Positions 27,011-40,737 of a stretch of 64,000 bases of DNA are shown one piece after another. Under the pieces are notes generated by a model, which was given only the letters and a program-made list of their open reading frames with translations, was not told the origin of the DNA and did no database searches. Position 1 is the stretch's first letter, and every line of letters starts with the position of its first letter. The translations under genes and the position numbers were made by a program. The DNA comes from Rallus limicola (lineage: Eukaryota > Chordata > Aves > Gruiformes > Rallidae), in assembly GCA_022605955.1 (NCBI GenBank), contig JAKCOZ010000022.1:5332001-5396000 (forward strand), in the 5' to 3' direction.

Positions 27011-27727
27011 TGCTGAAAATGTGTTGCTCTTTGTAACCAGATGTCTTTAATTTAACTCAGGTTGGGGGTTTCTGTGCTGTTTCTACCCTTACAAAGGCCT
27101 AACAGACTTCCACAGCCAACAAGATCACCAGCATTTGTCTTCAGTTCCAAACTCCAGGGTAAGATTTGAGTGCAGTATGAAAAAGCAACACTCCCTCATT
27201 ACCCTAACGAGACGCCCGCGTGCCAAATGCTTACCTGTGCTGAGTCCCAGCACCAGGCACATTGTTCCTCTCCGATTCTCTGTACCCAGGACAACTAGGC
27301 CCAGTTGCAAGGAGCCTGACTTTCCTCTCCACAAGACTCAAATCCTGTTCCTGCAGACTTCGCAACAGGACTTGCCCACATCCTTGAAGAACAAGAGCTG
27401 CCTAGGCCATGGAGCACGGCCCCAGTGAACTTGAGCTCTCAGCAACCCAGAGGACAGCCAGGCTCCTGTGAAGAAGTATCTCTAGATGCACTGCTGCAGA
27501 AATTACATTTGTATTTTGTTTCATTTGGGTATTTTTTTAATTATCAAATGAACTTAATATATTTTTGTTGCTGGTTAATTAAACAGAGGTTATCTTTGTT
27601 ACAGGAAGCCCTGCTCAGCCCTCTTCAAATAACCCATCACACAGATGGCTTCTACAACACATCTGAGAGGGTACCACAGTTGGGGTTAGTCTGGACCAAC
27701 AAGAACATGTGTAGAAGCTTTCAAAAA

Positions 27728-27810
27728 AAACCATAAAACCCAAGCCAAATACCCAAAAACCCCAACAATAACCAAAAAAAACCCCAAAACAAAGCAAAAC
27801 CAAACCCATC
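27728..27810. repeat. A/C-only low-complexity tract
   Basis: About 80 bases in which the plus strand is almost wholly A and C (runs of A broken by CC, CCC and CCCC). There is no fixed period. The minus strand is correspondingly G/T-rich. Confidence 0.75.
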
Positions 27811-29427
27811 AACCATCTTTGTCATTTTTTACATCCCAACCCTGACATGCCACAGCAGCATTTGTTAGGAAGCATGGCAGAGGCAGGACAGACAGCATTG
27901 CAGACCTTGGGCACTTAAACCTCCTTACAGAACAATTTTCTCTTTGCAGAAGAGTTTTAAAAAAGGGACAAGCCAATGAAAACATCAAGATCAACCTAAA
28001 AATGTACAGCAGTTGACACCCTACTCACATTTTCTGGATTTAGCTGCTATGTTCAGGTACCTCTCACTACACCATAAAATCTGGGGGGGTTCAGGACAGG
28101 ACAGCACCAGATTCTCCTTTTCCAACAGCCTGTGATGTGCATTGTCTTAGAAAGATTTTGAGCAATCTACATTCAAAGAAACTGATCTGCCAATTACTGC
28201 TTCCTCCAGCTGGCTCTCATTCCAATTCAATTTTATTCATATAAAAGTAATTACCGATACCTTTTCAGGTATCACCATCTTAATAAATGTGTGGAACAGA
28301 AGACAAGTTTTATTAAGGATCCAGTTTTAGCATTTAAAAAATATCGCTTGTTATTCTAACTCTGGCTAGGAAGCCTTGACAGCTCCCTGGAGCTAATTGA
28401 TTAATAATCATTGCCAACTGCATTTTAAATTTTAATTTTGGCTTTGGCTGACTAGACGAAATGATTCCCTAGAGCTATGAAACTACTCGCCAGTATTTTG
28501 AGTGTTTGGGCACTGGATGAATAGCCTGGATGTGTCCGAGGAAGCGAGTGGCAGTGTTAATTCTCCTAGGTCTGAATTTTATGGCACAGAAGAAACACAA
28601 ACCCTTCCCTTTTGCATTTCCACCACGTCAAGAAACGTCTGACTGGGAGAAGATGGGTGAGTACAAAATGCTTTTTCTGAAATCCAGAAAAGGGGTTAAG
28701 GATGGGATGCCTGGGCTTGGAGCCAGGAGCTAGCGAGGAGTTTGGAAAGCCAAGGCAGAGCAGGCTGCAGAGGCTGGGAGGAGGAAGCAACGCCTCATCC
28801 TCCTTCCGAGAAGCCTCACTGCAAATGAAGTAAATAAGCCCTGCAGTCTGCATTTAGCTTAAAAACATCAGCAGGCTGTTTGCTGTAATACCTGTAAATA
28901 AAATAGGTCTTTTTTATTATGCTGGTTTTGATCTGAAGCTCTACCCAAGACAAATCAAACAGGTCACTGTGACCCGGTGACGTGTTGAACTCTCACAACT
29001 TCAGTGAGCAGTAAGAGGCAAAGCAGTGCAGCCAGCTATGCCAGGCTTCTGCTCCTGAATCTCCCTGGTTTCCTACAAGGTTTCTAAATAAGCCCTACAA
29101 CATTTCTGAACATCATTTCTGATGAAATAATATATTAAAGCTGCTTCATTATTTAATTAGATGCAACCTCTTTTGTCTAATGCTATGGACAGATGAAAGC
29201 TGGATCTCAACGAGAAATATCTAATGACTACATTTAATAAACTGTTAAGAAAATTCATTTATACTAAATTTTATTTTACTGGAAATGAGAGTCATTAAGA
29301 AAGGATGCATTACATTTTCTTAACTAGGTTTGGAAATAAAGATGTTATTTTACAAGAAAGGGAATTGGGCAAAGAAACCTTAACTATTTTTACCCCAATA
29401 TTTATGGGCTTAGCACATGTAATCTAG

Positions 29428-31822
29428 TTTTTCCTGGTATTGGACAGACCGACCAGAGGTGATGCATTGCTGGACCTGGTGCTCACCAATGTGGGGGAGA
29501 TCATTGAAGGTGTTAAGGTTGGAGACAGCCTGGGCTGCAGTGACCATGCCCTAGTTGAGTTTGCGATCTCAAGGAATGTGGACCTGGCAAAGAGTGGGAT
29601 CAGGACCCTGACCTTTAGGAGAGCAAACTTTAGGCTGTTTAAGGATGACTTGGCCGAGATCTCCTGGGAGGTGGTTCTTAGAGACAGAAATGTTGAGGAA
29701 AGTTGGCTACTCTTTAAGGATGCCTTTCTGAGAGCTCAAGGGCTCTCTGTCCCTCTGAATAAGAAAGTGGGCAGGAGGGGAAGGAGACCAGCTTGGCTAG
29801 GCAAGGACCTGCTGGTCAATCTGAGGGAAAAGAAAGGCAAATACAAGCTCTGGAAGCAAGGGAGTATAGCCTGGAAAGAATGCAGGGTTGCTGTTCGGAC
29901 TTGCAGAGACGGGACCAGGAAAGCCAAGGCGCAGATGGAACTGAACTTGGTGAGGGATGTTAAAAACAACAAGAAGGGATTTTACAGGTACATTGGCCAG
30001 AGCAGACAGGCCAAAGAGAGCATACACCCCTTGGTAAATGAGAAAGGAGAATTGGCTGCAACGGATGTGGAGAAGGCTGAGGTACTGAATGAGTTCTTTG
30101 CCTCAGTCTTCTCTGGCAGCCAAGATTCTCATAATTCTCAAGTCCAAGAACCTTGCATCCCTGAACCTCTAGGTGGGAAACTGGGGGAGTAAATCCCACC
30201 CCCACACACACACTGTAAGGGCAGAACAAGTCCAAGACCACCTCATGAGACTGAATGTCTACAAGTCTATGAGGCCAGATGACATGAATCCCAGGGTCCT
30301 GAATGAGCTGGCTGATGTGGTTGCCGAGCCGCTCTCCATCATATTTGAAAAGTCATGGCTGTCAGGAGAGGTCCCCAGGGACTGGAAAATGGGTCATGTC
30401 ATTCCCATTTATAAGAAAGGGAGCAAGGAAGACACAGGGAATTACATGCCGGTGAGCCTCACCTCTGTGCCTGGCAAGATAATAGAACAGATCCTCCTGG
30501 ACAACACGTTGGAGCACATGAGGAATGAGCGCCTGATCTGGGACAGCCAGCACGGCTTCATCAAGGGAAGGTCATGCCTCACCAATCTGGTGACCTTCTA
30601 TGATGGAGTGACGGCATTGGTGGATAAAGGGAAGGCAACCAATATCATTTACCTGGACTTGTGCAAGGCCTTTGACACAGACCCCCACCACATCCTTATC
30701 TCTAAATTGGAGAGATGTAGATTTGATGGGTGGACCATGCAGTGGATAAGAAACTGGTTGATCAAACATAGACAAAGGGTGGTGGTCAATGGGTCTGTGT
30801 CCAGGCGGAGGTCGGTGACAAAGCGGGGTCCCCCAGGGGCCTGTCTTGGGACTGGTGCTCTTTAACATCTTGATCAATGGCATGGATGATGGAATTGAGT
30901 GCAGCCTCAGCAAATTTGCGGATGACACCAAGCTGAGTGGTGTGGCTGACACCACAGAAGGAAAGGAAGCCATCCAGAGGGATCTTGACAGGCTGGAAAG
31001 GTGGGCCTGGGTGAACCTAATGAGGTCCAACACTGCCAAGTGTCAGGTGTTGCGCTAGGGCCGGAAGAATCCCAGACACAGATACAGACTGGGAGAAGAG
31101 CTCCTTGGGAGTAGCCCTGCTGAGAAGGACTTGGGGATTCTGGTAGATGAGAAACTTAACATGAGCCAGCAGTGTGCTCTTGCAGCTCGGAAGGCCAATG
31201 GTATCCTGGGCCCCATCAGAAGAGGAATGGCCACCAGGGACAGGGAGGTGATTGTCCCTTTCTACTCTGCCCTTGTGGGGTCCCATCTTAAGTCCTGTGT
31301 CCAGATCTGGGGCCCACAATACAAGGAAGATGTAGAACTGTTGGAGAGGGTTCAGAGGATCCACGAAGATGATTGGAGGGCTAGAGCACCTCCCCTATGA
31401 GGAGAGGCTGGGGGAGCTGGGCTTGTTTAGCCTGGAGAAGAGAAGGCTGCAGGAGAACTTCATTGCAGCCTTTCCGTCCCTGAAGGGAGCAGAGGAACAG
31501 GAGGGGAATCAACTTTCTAAAAGGGCAAATAATGGCAGGACAAGGAGGAATGGATGAAAACTAAAGGAGGGAAGGTTTAGATTAGATCTTAGGGGGAAGT
31601 TTTTTACAGAGAGAGTGGTGAGGGGCTGGAACAGGCTGCCCAGAGAGATGGTGGGTGCCCCGTCCCTAGAAGTATTCAAGGTCAGGTTGGAAGGGGCCGT
31701 GGGCAACCTTGTTTGTGTAGATCCGGCCTGAGGTTGGTGGCCCTGCCTGTGGCAGGGGCGTTGGAACTCTATAATCCTTGGGGTCCCTTCCAACCCATGC
31801 CATTCTAGGATTCTAGGATTCA
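29428..31822 (+). mobile_element. CR1 LINE, 5'-truncated, with decayed EN-RT ORF
   Basis: About 2.4 kb of CR1, antisense to C7orf50. The coding part begins inside the endonuclease domain: an open stretch 29440-30192 keeps the catalytic Ser-Asp-His signature (29539-29547) and the linker to the reverse transcriptase. RT continues in a second frame (30173-30865), with motif A as [10 protein letters not shown], and a third frame (30846-31058) that keeps the catalytic FADD at 30915-30926. The two frame changes and the stops show that it cannot encode a working enzyme. The non-coding 3' region follows, with the AGCCTGGAGAAGAGAAGGCT block at 31431 and the CCTTCCAACCCATG terminus, ending in two copies of ATTCTAGG plus ATTC at 31802-31821. 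The long readable segments suggest a fairly recent insertion compared with the short CR1 remnants around it. No target-site duplication was seen. Confidence 0.96.
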
Positions 31823-32085
31823 ACTGAGAAATCACTTTACAGCCCGATGGTTAATTACTGCTAATAAAATTTATAGCTGTGACAACATGTATGTGAAAAT
31901 TTATGAAGAGTCTTAAAAATCCTACTGAAAACTTTACAAATAAATAAAAGTGACCTAAGCTTTGAAAAACATCAATTCACCAAGAATGCATAGGAAGCCT
32001 CTTCAGACACCTGAAAAGAGTCTCATACAACATCCTACACAGGAGAAAAACCTTGTATATGTGACATAAATTTATATCAGAAATA

Positions 32086-32182
32086 GTGTGGCCAGCAGGT
32101 CTGGAGAGGTGATTGTGCCCCTGTACTTGGCACTGGGGAGGCTGCACCTCGAGTGTTGGGTCCAGTTCTGGGCTCCTCACCT
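32086..32182 (+). mobile_element. CR1 LINE internal fragment
   Basis: GTGTGGCCAGCAGGTCTGGA at 32086 through GCACTGGGGAGGCTGCACCT to GGGCTCCTCACC matches the CR1 segment coding for the end of RT. It has no 3' end of its own and lies 264 bases beyond the large CR1, in the same orientation. Confidence 0.85.
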
Positions 32183-35100
32183 AGGTTTACCACAATAAAG
32201 GGAATAAAGCTGCCTCAGTCATCTGTGAAGGATGGCAACTGCAACGAGACCACGGCCATGGAAGATGGACACCTCTCCTGAAGCAGTGAGAAGGGTTTGA
32301 AGGACTGACCCATACATTGCATGCCCATCCAGAGGTTAGTATAGATGCTGGTGGCCTTCAGGAGTGCCCTGAAGTACTACCACAGAAAAAAGATCCATGC
32401 AAAGTCCTCTTCCAAAATAAGGATCTGAGAGAAATGCTACAGGTCTGTTGGGACCAGATGCTGGTAAAGGGCCAAAGAAAGCAGAGCCTGTGTTCTGAGG
32501 AGATAAAAGTTATGTCTAGTTTCCTTCATATCACTTGCTTGAAAGGAGACCTTGGGATAGTACAAGGACTTTGGTGAGTCGCAAACTTCATCACTGTTTC
32601 ATTTACTCATCTGAAAAATGGGGTGATATAGCAATTTCTCAAAAGCTGTTGTAATGAGAGTTAATCAATTACTGTCAAAATATTTTTCATTTTCAAAATA
32701 CAGTCATGATGTGTTATCAGGAACGGTATTATGGAAAAGCAAATGACAGTTACTATGATGGGGAGAAGACAGAGACGATATATTTTTAAAAATAAATAAA
32801 ATGAAAATCCCTTTAAAGATGGGGATGGTTAGTCAATAATGTATTTTTCTGCTGGCCCTGTAAATGATAGGTGACAGGTGAAGGGCTTTGTGAATTCATG
32901 TTAAGGATGCTATTAAATACAGCATTTCCCTACGAGAATGTTTGAACCAAACACTCAAATCAATATTTTGATAGCTTTGTTTCACCCCAAAAAACCATGA
33001 GAAGTGCAGTGAGAGAGAGGGGTTGGAAGTAAAGTGCTCTGCAGCTCTCACTGAAATATGCTTTGAGATGTGAGCTTGTGACCTTCCATAAAATTAATTC
33101 AAAGATTTAGAAAGATGAATTATTTGATTTGGAGGCACAAAGCAGGATTAGAGTTTCCTAATCTGTTTCTCCCTTTTTTTGTTAAATTTAGTGACCGTTT
33201 ATGGTTGTGGAAATGATAAGAAGAAATCTCTTTTCTCTGCCATAAACTAAATAGGACAATGAAAAGATTTAGAAAGGCAGAAAAGCTACTGGCTCTGAGA
33301 AAAATTCAGTGTGGACCTGAGCTTCCCTTGCTTTCTCCTCTTAAGCCATACATTAGCACTGTGAGGAGGGGTAAGACGCTGCTCCAAAGCCATATTCCTA
33401 GAGAAAGGGATTTGCTCCAGGGGAAAATAGCGTTAGTGCAGCTGCTTTTCCAAAGCTCAGCTGAACGAGTTGCATCACAAGCACTTACAAGTATGACTGG
33501 AAAAATCACACAATGGTTGATGCAGCTAAAACTTCCTATTCATGAGTTGCAAATACCAGAGAGGTACCCGCAACATCTGTGAACTTCCACTTACACCTAG
33601 AAGTCTTAAAACCTGACGTTTCAGAACCTTCAAAGCACCTGTTCTGTCTCTAGAAACAGGAGTTGTTTACCCAGCAAGCTAGAAATGGCAAAACACATCC
33701 AAAAATCCTTGCGAGTACCGAGGTGCTTCACAACACGATACATCAGAGAGGAGAGAACTTCTTAGAAATGACTGAAATCATTACAAAAAAGTAATTCCAT
33801 CCATCTGGAACATTTCCAGGACAGTATTACAGATACCCAGAATATATTCCTATGGTTCATTTGCTTCCCAGAAATTGTTAGTAAAAATAGCTGAGGTTGG
33901 CTCCAAGCTACTTAAAGTCATTTTTTGTTCTTATTTTTTGGCTGAAGTTTTTAGAATTACATAGTAAATAACATTATTATTTGTCAGCATTAGCTTTAAG
34001 AGACAAGTTTGTCTTCAGGAACAGCCAAAGAGGCCTCAGTGCATGCGGTGTAATTTGTAAGTCAGCTCTGTGGAGTACCTGAGCTCATCTGCCAAGACCT
34101 GTGACTTCTTCATTTGGGCCCATCTGGGGGTGAACTTCAGCTTCCAGGCCCGAGTCGGTATTTCGGTAGAGCATGGTATCATGCAGACACAGGCCGCTCT
34201 CCAGCATCAGCATCCCTTTTAACAGCCTGCACTGCAAAGCTGGGCTCACCTGGAAGAGTTACCAACCAAAAATCCTTTGCATTTTGCTTTTTGGTGAGCC
34301 TTCCCCAGGCACGGCCTGGATCGCTCTGCCTGGCCAGCTGCAACATTTATAGGTGGAAAAAAGAGACAAGATACACATAAGGAACAGTGATTTGCACAAG
34401 GAAACAATATTAAGGGTAAGATGTTAATGTGTCTCTTAGAAAGCAGAGAAATTGTTGCTTTAAAACCATAAAAAGCAGCTACCCCACCAAGAAGCCAATG
34501 ACGGTTTAAAAGCAGATTCCTGCACAGCATGACATCCTGGGGATGTCATGCAGGGGTTAGGAAAGCACTGGCACGGCTCCAGCACAGCTCTGTGTATCAC
34601 TTGCCACCAAGGCACAGAAAAGTGAATCCAGAAGTCTACGAGTGTATCACAGGGACTGAAAATCATCAAGTCAGGCTGCCGCCAGACATCTTGATTAAAC
34701 AGGCAAAAGCTGTGTGGTGCTGGGAGCGAGAGTGTAACGTGACATTCCCAGAATCCTAAATGCACAGTTGGAATAATCAGACGATAACAAGGACGCTCAC
34801 ATCTGGAGCTGTGTCTCGTCACTCCCACTCCGAGATGGTGGGGTGTCAGACTTGCTGCAGCCAGGCTGAAGTCACATGAGAAACACTGTCCCTTCCACAG
34901 CCAGTGAAAACTTGCTTAGGGTTATAGTTGGCAGGTTGGTGCCAACACTGTTATTAACACAAAATGGAGTAAGAGTTCAGAAGGGGTTCAGAAGGGAGTG
35001 GAGGGGGAGCAAAGGGCTTCAGGGTGCAGCAAGTTAAAGGTGAAATCTCCACGTGCTGTGGCTCAAAGATGAAACCAAAGTTGCTGCTCATAAACCAAAG

Positions 35101-36757
35101 CCAGAGTGACAGGGAGCAGAAAGGAATCACTGGCTGTCAGTTCCTTCTGCGTGACGCTGGAAGGTGGCCCCAGGAAAACAGTGTGTTTCCTCCCAGGTCT
35201 CGAGTCCCCAGAACGATCCCAGACACAGAAGTTCAAAGAAGAGGAACAGAGCACATCAGTGCCTGGGAGGACGAGCAACAGATGAGGGATTATGGATGTA
35301 TGGCTTCACCAAAGGGACCAATTGAGAAAACCAGTACAGCCACATGAAGGATGTAAATGCCAGGAAGGGGAGAATTTATTTACAAAACCTATTTAGAAAC
35401 CTTTGCTCAATAAGAAATCCAACACAGAAGAAGAATTTTTCTGCTCCATGTACCTCAAGAGAAATGTTTGCCTCCCACAGGACACAGTACATTTACACAA
35501 CAGCCCTAAAGCAGCACCGAATCTGTTGAGAGAATATGCCCTCTCCACCTACCCTCTCCCCTCCCCCCAAGAATAACTGCTGGCATACCAGCACCCTAAA
35601 AATAGGAAAGGTGTGGGCATTGCAGCAGAGAGCTTTGTAGAGTTTCTGAGTAATGCTGGGCTGCTAGGGAACTGCAAACAAACTGACGTGGCTTCATCAG
35701 ATGCCGCGGGGTACTGAAGTTACACAAGGGAGTGTAGGATAATGATAAGGTAACTCGCTGTTCAGTAAGGCTACTTTCCTCAGCCACACACAGGAATGGT
35801 GGCTTCCTTTAGAATGAGGAAGGTCTGCCCAAGTATTGACATCAGACAACATTCGGTTTTACAGTCACGCTGATTTAAGTCAAGGAGAGGAACCCTGCTC
35901 AGAGGCAGGTCAGGCCCTGGTACAAATTAAAAGTCAAGCAGTGTAGAAAGTTGGAGAAGTGCTAAAACAAATTCACTGATCTCCAGAGTATCAGGAAAAG
36001 TGCAAGCCTTTGAAATCAGAGAGCAGCAAGTGCCTGGCTGAGTTCACTAAACACACCACCGCAGAACCCCGCCGAATGCAAATTCATCCTGTATCTGACT
36101 CTCTGGATTCACGAGGCTTCTTATGGAACTAATGAATGTGACAAAATGACTAAAAGCATGTATGAATAGATTAATTACATCCATAGCTAATGCTTGCCCC
36201 AGAACCTTTAAAAAATAACCCTGCATTAATTAAAGCAAAATCAGCCTTTATCACCATCCCCCTAATCTTGGAGGAAAAGCTGGTCTTTCAAGACACCTTT
36301 AAGCCCCAGTTGTTGAATCCAGCAATGTTGCTGTGTCTAATTACAATAGCTTCTCTTAACTTCATGTACTGTATTTGCTACTGGCTAATTGAGATTCATC
36401 ACTTGAGCAGCTCTCCAATAATTCATGGAATCCAAGATAACTGATGAGCTTTTAAATATGCCACACCTCCCTGTGAGGAAGGAAACTCATTCTCCATCCC
36501 AGAGGATGGAGGAAGGAGAAATGACACTAAATCTTAAGCCATTGATGGTGAAACACCAAAAGCCGTGTCTAGTATGAAATTAATGAAGACTAAAGCCAGC
36601 AGCAATGAGAACGACTTAAACTTGAGAATCAATCACCTAAAATCATTGCTGACCGTGGCTAAAAAAATACATCAGTGGATCAGAAAGGCAAACTAAACCC
36701 AACACAAACCCACTCAATGTACTTGAAATTTAGAAACTCTTTATCAACATTAATGAG

Positions 36758-36779
36758 TGTGTCTGCAGTGTGTCTGCAG
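36758..36779. repeat. 11-bp exact tandem duplication
   Basis: TGTGTCTGCAG is repeated twice without a gap. Confidence 0.8.
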
Positions 36780-37078
36780 TTGCACAGGAGCTCTCTCAAA
36801 CAGTCACCTGGTGGTGATTCCAAGGCATCAGTGGTAGGATGAATGGTTCTGTGATCTCCTGAAGGGCCACCTTCATCACAGCTCTTGGGCCACAAATCTC
36901 AAATGCTGCCTCCTTCTTTACAGCCCAGGACAAGTTTCCACTGGTCCCTCCACAAATGCTAATCCTTCCTCGAAGTGAACAGTGAGTGAACACCAAGCTA
37001 TCTATCAATGCCCTTCTCCAGGTGGCAACAGTAGATGTAAGTATCAACTTGATATACTTTCTACATAGAACATATAAA

Positions 37079-37139
37079 ACCAAATAAATACATAAATATA
37101 CATATACACACATATATATACATACCTAAATACACACAT
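37079..37139. repeat. Mixed AT/AC simple repeat
   Basis: An interrupted series of AAATA, ATAC and CACA units with tandem TATATA, about 60 bases long, in the large C7orf50 intron. Confidence 0.8.
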
Positions 37140-40100
37140 TGCTTAGAGCAATGCCCCTCAGATTTCTCAGGTCTTTCAAAGGAAGAGCAACGTTTCAGCT
37201 TTAAAATGCCCCGTGCTTGGCACTGGTTGTAATAAGCTTTGATGGGATCTGTTTCCATTCTGCAAACACAGTTGACAATAAACTGCTCTGGGCTGAACAC
37301 GGCTTTCAGCAGCCCTGCTCAGCAAAAACCACCCTGTGCAGAGTCAGACTATATGCCCACTCGATGGGAAACCTGGTGTCTCACTTTTGTGTTTCTGTGA
37401 CACTCCCTCACTTTGTATTATTCTCATAAGAGTATTTTTTCCTTTAAAGTCTCTGACGTTCTTTGAATCTCACCTAAATTTAAGTTAGGGATGAGGAAAG
37501 TAGGGTCTATAAAGAAAATTGAAAAGACTACACCTTGGGAAACATTCTGGTGACATATTTTAGTAGTATAACATAGATCTTTAGAGAAAGAAAAGGAACA
37601 TACCCCAGCAGCTTATCATTGAAATGTTAAACCTGATAAATATATTGTCAGGCTTCAGTAATTCACAGGAATATCCAGATAATGATACCATCTATTACTT
37701 CTCCTTCAGCTTATATGGATCCTGCAATTCCACATAACTTTTAGCAATGTTTTTTTCAAACCTGTCTCTATTCCTTTGGTGGGTGGTGGAGAAAACTCTG
37801 CAGATCCATATAGCAAGGAACTTTCTAAGCCAAACACAAGAACAGGAAAGTTTCTAGAAGAGAGTGGCTTGCCAAGACAAACAAGTTCTGCCAACATTTT
37901 AACACCACAGAAGGTCAGTTAGGTTATAATTAAAGCTAATTACCATTCTCGTGAATTGCAACATCTTTTCACTTGAAGGCATTTAATGCTGAGAAAAGGA
38001 TGACTTCTTATATTTTCCAAGAATCAAAGTAAGGAGACATTCTAGTCTTGGCATTAAACCTGTATCATTAGTTCCTATCATAAAGAAAAAAAGGCATGTC
38101 ATCAATTAAAAGGAGATTTATATGTTTTTTTCAACCACTAATGCTTCTTCCCCTTTCCTCTCAAGTAATTTTACAGGGCTTTTTCCTCTTCCATTCAGTA
38201 CCACTCTGCTGTTGGGTTTTTTTTTTTATTACTCCACATTTTCTTTTTCATTTCTCATATTTTTAGAGCCTTCCAACTCCCCTTTTTACTTTAGTTCCCT
38301 ATTTTTAATCCTCAATTTCTCTTCAGGTCTCTGCTCCCCCAGCAAGCTGGAGAATGTGAGTGCAGTAACTTCCTTCTGCTTCCGCAGCCACACTGTGATT
38401 GCTGCATTAGAGCTGCATCAGGAAACTCCCTGAGCTTTATCTCATCCAGGGAAAAGATGAGATAAAAATTGGTGGAGCAATGACATTTTTTTCCCTCTAC
38501 TTTTTCTCACAGGCAAACACAAAGGGAGAGAGGAGAAACCCAGGAGCCATTTGGCTGCTTCTCCTCTATCAGGAGTGCAAAAAAAAGAGGTGGATGCCCA
38601 TCCTGGTCTCATTCAAATGAGAAAGCAGCTGAAAAGCCTGGGCTATCGATGTCCCCCAGCTTTCCAGGCAAATCTTTTGCACCCTCAGCTCCAGGTGGGG
38701 GCTGCAGGTTGCTGGTCGGCATCAGCTGCTGCGGCATGTGGCCATCCCGTATGCAGGGAGGAGGGGAAAGCCTCTCAGTTGCTAGGACAGTCCTCCAATA
38801 AAATGACAATATAACCTTTCTGTAGGCTGGCAGATCTTTGTGGAAGTCTCCTTGTGCAAAGAGAGGAAGGAGAGCTGCTTGTGGGCTGCTGTGACTCCCA
38901 TTTCCTTTCTTGAATGGGGTGTACAACATCAGCACAGGAGCAGGGCTTTCTAGCACAGGACCCCCCCTCAGTACAGTAACTACTACTAACCATAACTGTT
39001 CTTTAATTTCCTCCAAGTAAAATTTTGCTACTTCTCCCTGACCTAACTGCTTGAAATGGAAATTTATTCTCCTGGTGAAGAATTCCACATACCAGAAAAG
39101 ATGAATCTGCACTCTGAGGGAACTCCTACCTCTTGAAAGATGTATGACTTACAAAATAAGTCAGATTTTCCCCTGCATGTCAATAGCCTAGGTGTGCAAC
39201 AGAAAATATTCCACTGAATGCTTCCTGCCATCTTTCTTTTAAAATTATCAAGCAAAATGTCAGGAAAAGTAGTTCATTATTTTCTGTCATAGGTTCAAGC
39301 CTCACAGAACTGTGGTCTCATACTGCAAATAGTCTCTCAATAAATAAAAATGACAGTTTTAGTTATTACATGGTACTTCAAGTTCCACCTGTCCTACAGG
39401 AGCTCCACATGTCATCAGGGAATGAAGACGCCACTTCACTTAGCAACCCTCATGTCATCTAAGGCTTTTTATTGTAGGTGGTGCAAAACATCAATCCCCA
39501 GAAACCTTTTGCTTACTTCCAAGTATATTAATCTCTTGCTTCTCTAAAATGAATTTATCCTCCCACACATAATTCACACCGGTAGCCCTAGGAAAACACA
39601 TACACTGACATCCTTGACCCACTGAAGCTGCTGGGGATTTGTAATAGACTTTTGGAGCTTGGATTTTAGTTTCCCTTCCCCAGATAATTTATTACTCCTC
39701 TGATTAGTTGAAATCCAGTTGGGGTTTCTTTTCAATCCTACTGGGTTGAAAAAACATCTGAGGTGTAAAAGGATTAAGCTGTTTTTCTGTAATTTACAAC
39801 GGTGCAAGACGGTCCCAGCACATTTGGGTGTCTGTGGTTCTGTTTGCTTGGCAGCTCCACATCTTACAACCAACCATGTTCAATCACAAAATTCAAACTC
39901 TTGCTGAAATAATCCCATCACTGGATGTACAGCCCTTGGACTTGTATTCCAAGACCAGACGACACAGCAGGTTTACTCTTTCAAGGTAATTTGGTATAGC
40001 TTAAGTGAAACTCTCAAGTCAAATTGGTTCAAAAACTACTCCAAACACAGTTTCATATTCCCTCTCCTAGCAAGGCAAAAATCCATACGGATAACGAGCA

Positions 40101-40700
40101 AAACCCCACAGCTTGTTCCTTTGCTTTCCAAACCTGAAATCCATTATCTAGAGATCCACCACTTACTAGCCCACATACCAGAGCACAGCCTGAGCAGATG
40201 GTTCAAAGCTAACTGTCAATCCATTTGCAGTTCAAAACAGCAGTGAACGGCTCCAGCTGTTTTCCAGATCAAAAATATTATTGTCATTTTGCTATCGCTG
40301 CGTGCTGAGGGTTATGTAACAAAAATGCACATGTCCCTCTGCTTGGAATGCAATTAATTTCCTCCCTCCCCACTGAGAGTGGTAAGTAACGATTTAGACA
40401 GTCTGGATGCTTGAGTTTTGAGCATGGCCAGAGATGCAACCCTAGAATTACTCCACGTGGTAACCCACTATTTGTAACACACCAGTCTTCGGGAGGTCTT
40501 ACAGACAGGGTACACTTTGCAGCTTGAAAAAAAATAAACACGATCGTCCTGTTTATACATGACCTCTCACTGTCTGTGGGGCACTGTGAATGCTTTGCTG
40601 TACTTCTTCAGTTTAACCATAGACTTTGCCTTATGTTGGAATTTTAAGCATTCTAAATAATTGTGCTAACTAGATGAAGTAATTGCTTCCAAGCTGAAAT

Positions 40701-40737
40701 CAGCCACTATACTTGCTGAATGCTTTGGTATGCAAAT
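40701..40737. repeat. Left copy of a 37-bp direct repeat flanking a CR1
   Basis: CAGCCACTATACTTGCTGAA then TGCTTTGGTATGCAAAT. The same 37 bases recur at 41177-41213 with two mismatches, exactly bracketing the CR1 copy at 40738-41176. Confidence 0.88.

Noticed and set aside
29440..31557. Long open frames that could look like new genes
   Set aside because: They are decayed endonuclease and reverse transcriptase segments of a CR1 LINE, with catalytic motifs spread over three frames.
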